From a virus, in IMG/VR virus record IMGVR_UViG_3300034096_000737, positions 1 through 39,440 of that record: a stretch of DNA of 39,440 bases, one strand, 5' to 3'. Every line of letters begins with the position of its first letter. The first letter of the stretch is position 1. The position numbers and the translations under genes were made by a program. Under the pieces are notes generated by a model, which was not told where the DNA came from, made no database searches, and was given only the letters and a program-made list of their open reading frames with translations. Shown one piece after another: positions 36,969 to 39,440 of the stretch.

Positions 36969-38620
36969 GCGATTTCCCGAACAAAGAAAAGCTCGTTTCC
37001 ACCGAGGAGCGGCTGGCGAGGATCAACCGGGCGCTGCCGTTTTCGGATGAGGCGGAAAAAGGGGTGTTGTCGTGCTTGATGCAGGACCCGGAGCGCATTG
37101 CGGAGGTGCGGGCGAAGCTGCCGGTCGAGGCGTTTTACCATGTCGGCAGCCGGACGTTGTTCGAGGTGATGCTGGAGATGCTGGACAAAAACCTGCCGGT
37201 GGAGCCGGTGGCGCTGACGCATCGGCTGCGGGACCAGGACAAGCTGGAGCTGGTGGGCGGCGCGGCGCAGGTGACGGAGCTTTACACCTTCGTGCCGATC
37301 GCGGCGCACTACCCGCACTATGTCGGCATCATCCGCGAGAAGTGGGCGCTTCGGCAGACCATTCATGCATGCGCTGAGAGTATTGACGAGTGCCTGGCAC
37401 ATGGCAGCGAGGACACGAGCGAGGATGTGACGACCGTGGTAGGCCGTGCCGAGGGGCGCGTGTTTGAGTGCGTGCAGGCTTTGCAAGCCTCCGGCGAATA
37501 CTCAACCGGCCCCGTGCATGCGAAGCGTGGCGTGATGGACTGGCTGGAGCGGACGGAGCAGACCATTGCCAATCGTGGCAAGATCATGGGCATCGAGACG
37601 GGTATTCTGGAACTCGATCAGACCGTGCATGGACTCGATGACGCGCAGGGCGAGATTGTCGTCATTGCCGGCCGCCCCGGACAGGGCAAGACCGCGATGG
37701 CAACGACGCTGATTCACAACCTTGCCGTCGAGCGAGCAGTGCCGGGACTTGTGTTCAGCGCGGAAATGAGCGCGGTGCAGCTTTACGACCGCATCATCTT
37801 GGGCGGCGCTGGCATCGACACATCCAAGGCCATCACCGGCATGTTTTCGCGTGACGATCAGGATGGCATGCGCACGAAGCTACGGCAGGTGCAAGGCAGT
37901 CCATTGCTCATCAGTGACGGATCAGCCATTTCCACCGCCGACATTCGCAGCCAGGTGCAGGTGGCGAAGCGGCAGCATGGCATCCGCTGGATCGTGGTCG
38001 ATCATTTGCACCTCATCAAAGCCGTCAGCAAACGCGGACTGAAAGACGAGCGCGAGGCGCTGGTGGAGGTGATGGAGACGCTGCAATTTGTGAAGAAGTT
38101 CTACAAGCTCACGGTGCTGCTCATGGTGCAGCTCAACCGTGAAACCGACCGCAACGCGGGCAAGCCGCCGGTGCTGGCGGATCTGAGCGGCAGCGCGGCG
38201 ATTGAATGGTATGCAGACCACGTTTGGATGCAGCACCGCGATCCTTATTTCTTTGGCTGGCACACGCTGAGCGCGGAGAAAAAGAAAGGCTGGATGGACG
38301 CGGTGGAGCCTCGCCGGATGCGGAATCCGCACTGCTGGAGCGCGGGCGAGAAGTATCAGCCGGACGAGGGCGGGTGGGCGCGGGAGGACTATGAGGAGGA
38401 CGCCAAGATTTATGTGCGCAAAAACCGGCGAGGCCCGACGCCGGAGCTGCATGTGCGCTTCGAGCCGGAGCGCACCTGGTTTTCCTCACGCATGCCCAAG
38501 CTCAACTCCACCGACTGGCGCGACTGGCAGTTCGGCAGCTACGCGATCCCCAAGAAGGAGACGACCGAGAAACGCGGCCGTCCGAAGCAAAGCAGTCTCG
38601 ATGAAGATTTCCCGGATTAA
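36965..38620 (+). CDS. dnaB: Replicative DNA helicase (DnaB family)
   Basis: A 551-residue helicase. The N-terminal domain shows LPFSDEAEKGVLSCLMQDPE, FYHVGSRTLFEVMLEM and VALTHRLRDQDKLELVGG, the DnaB N-terminal pattern. In the RecA-like domain the P-loop IVVIAGRPGQGKTAMA is at about 229-244, VFSAEMSAVQLYDRII follows, and Walker B IRWIVVDHLHLI lies near 340. The H4 motif VLLMVQLNRETD follows. It unwinds phage DNA at the fork. The C-terminal 100 residues are longer than usual and basic (KIYVRKNRRGPTPELHVRF). Confidence 0.92.
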   Translation: MSDFPNKEKLVSTEERLARINRALPFSDEAEKGVLSCLMQDPERIAEVRAKLPVEAFYHVGSRTLFEVMLEMLDKNLPVEPVALTHRLRDQDKLELVGGAAQVTELYTFVPIAAHYPHYVGIIREKWALRQTIHACAESIDECLAHGSEDTSEDVTTVVGRAEGRVFECVQALQASGEYSTGPVHAKRGVMDWLERTEQTIANRGKIMGIETGILELDQTVHGLDDAQGEIVVIAGRPGQGKTAMATTLIHNLAVERAVPGLVFSAEMSAVQLYDRIILGGAGIDTSKAITGMFSRDDQDGMRTKLRQVQGSPLLISDGSAISTADIRSQVQVAKRQHGIRWIVVDHLHLIKAVSKRGLKDEREALVEVMETLQFVKKFYKLTVLLMVQLNRETDRNAGKPPVLADLSGSAAIEWYADHVWMQHRDPYFFGWHTLSAEKKKGWMDAVEPRRMRNPHCWSAGEKYQPDEGGWAREDYEEDAKIYVRKNRRGPTPELHVRFEPERTWFSSRMPKLNSTDWRDWQFGSYAIPKKETTEKRGRPKQSSLDEDFPD

Positions 38621-38641
38621 CCAAGAACCAAGAACGAAGCT
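38618..38641 (+). repeat. AACCAAGAACCAAGAACGAAG repeat before a start codon
   Basis: Three copies of AACCAAG/AACGAAG abut the ATG at 38642. The reverse complement of the same class lies at about 13708-13740. Confidence 0.75.
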
Positions 38642-39223
38642 ATGAAAGCAAACGAACTTACAATCTTCAAATCCGATGACTTGGTGCGTTGCATCACTGA
38701 TGGAATCGCCAACTGGAAAAAGGCAGGCGACATGGTGGTGAATGCCATCGACCACGGAGGCATGAGCCTGCAAAGTATTGCGGACTCTTGCGGCTCTGAG
38801 TGTATCACAGTGGAAGTTTTGGCGCAATTTGAAAGGATTGGGCGCAAGCAGGTGATGCCGCAGGTGTTTGCGTTGCCGTGTGCGGCGCAGAAATACCTTG
38901 AGCGCCTGCCCTACTCCGAGCAGCAGCGTCTTTTGTATGGCGCTGTTCCTGTGGTGCTCATTAAGGATGGCAAGGTAGATGTGCTGGAGGTGTCAGTGAA
39001 AAACCTGACCCGCTACCAATGCAAGCAGGTGTTCAACAGCGGAGGAGTGCGCAGCGTGGAGGCGCAACGCGCCTGGCTGGAAAGCGAGCGCGAGAAGAAA
39101 ACGGCGCAGATGTCCAGCCCGCGTCAGGTGCCGTGGATCGTGAAGCAGGGCAAGGTGGTGTTCACGGAACCTTGTGAAATCAACCGGCATGATCTGGCAA
39201 CCATTTTGAGTCAAATTGCATGA
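38642..39223 (+). CDS. Hypothetical ParB-like or HTH-containing early protein
   Basis: A 193-residue protein. The middle, MSLQSIADSCGSECITVEVLAQFERIGRKQVMPQV, resembles a helix-turn-helix, and the second half has LPYSEQQRLLYGAVPVVL. No family is firmly recognised. It follows the helicase and overlaps the next gene by ATGA, so it belongs to the replication operon. Confidence 0.55.
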   Translation: MKANELTIFKSDDLVRCITDGIANWKKAGDMVVNAIDHGGMSLQSIADSCGSECITVEVLAQFERIGRKQVMPQVFALPCAAQKYLERLPYSEQQRLLYGAVPVVLIKDGKVDVLEVSVKNLTRYQCKQVFNSGGVRSVEAQRAWLESEREKKTAQMSSPRQVPWIVKQGKVVFTEPCEINRHDLATILSQIA

Positions 39224-39440
39224 AAACTAAACTGCGAAGACAGCGCAGCGAACGCAAGTTTGCCAAAGTTGCACGTTTGCCAGAAAACCAATGGGCAAAA
39301 AATAATAACATTCGATGGAGAGTCAGTGATTATTTTACGGGCGAACGCCGCCGTTCGTATTTCAAAAACGAAGTGGATGCTCGTGCCTTTGCAGCGGCGT
39401 TAAATGCGGAGTTTGCCAGCGTGCCACCCAAAGAGATTTA
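39220..39440 (+). CDS. 5' part of the AP2-like protein gene that crosses the junction
   Basis: The start overlaps the previous stop (ATGA). The N-terminus is basic (MKTKLRRQRSERKFAKVARL), then the AP2-like strands begin. The reading frame runs off the right end and continues in phase in the left end of the window, giving about 142 residues in total. This continuity is independent support for circularity. Confidence 0.7.
   Translation, partial: MKTKLRRQRSERKFAKVARLPENQWAKNNNIRWRVSDYFTGERRRSYFKNEVDARAFAAALNAEFASVPPKEI
39314..39440. repeat. Right copy of 127-bp terminal direct repeat
   Basis: Exact copy of bases 1-127. Best read as the assembly overlap of a circular molecule. Confidence 0.93.

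Overview
The window looks like one complete circular genome of a temperate, short-tailed (podovirus-like) phage. Its last 127 bases repeat its first 127 exactly, the usual mark of a closed circular contig, so about 39.3 kb is unique. The gene set is that of a phage: terminase, a 761-residue portal, scaffold, SU10-type capsid protein, LamG-like and fibronectin-like surface proteins, a lysis cassette, a 2,352-residue multi-domain 'polyvalent' protein, a DnaB helicase and two tyrosine recombinases. There is no tape measure or tail tube gene. The host is inferred to be a Verrucomicrobiota bacterium, because simple reiterated words (ACTCATAACT, GACAATCAGACA, AACCAAGAACCAAG, GACGAATGACGAA) sit just before start codons and inside coding linkers. 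I associate such words with that phylum from memory; it is not proven here.

Layout on the circle: (1) 33.4 kb through the junction to 0.8 kb is a plus-strand replication operon ending in an SSB-like gene. (2) 0.78-4.02 kb is an array of cassettes holding a HAD phosphatase-like gene, two DNA methyltransferases, a CHC2-type zinc protein, a zinc-ribbon/HTH protein and unknown genes. (3) 4.02-5.09 kb is an integron attI site and an integron-type integrase (IntI). (4) 5.1-20.4 kb is packaging, head, adaptor, fibre and lysis. (5) 20.5-29.3 kb is the internal or ejected proteins. (6) 29.35-31.3 kb is an attP region (the 3' half of a tRNA with arm-type repeats) and the phage's own integrase, closed by a strong terminator. 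(7) 31.36-33.4 kb is a second, inverted attI copy followed by a second array whose genes lie on the minus strand.

The main discovery is the phage-borne integron. Hand alignment shows IntI with its family-specific insert and two attI sites about 84% identical over 57 columns in opposite orientation. It also shows at least four well-folding attC sites (781-873, 1282-1417, 2724-2818, 3479-3610) in array 1 and one textbook 58-bp attC (32574-32631) in array 2. Within each array the attC sites have the orientation expected relative to their attI, but every cassette ORF runs against it, towards attI. In array 1 each cassette's first ORF starts inside the distal attC, and ORFs end in the next attC or in attI. 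The two ORFs that run into the two attI copies therefore share the C-terminal tail NKNYPD. This would let the phage operon transcribe newly captured genes without a cassette promoter. The integrase gene overlaps the small terminase gene by ATGA, so the integron is built into the late operon.

Everything is read by eye from the sequence. Family names come from motif recognition, not from searches.
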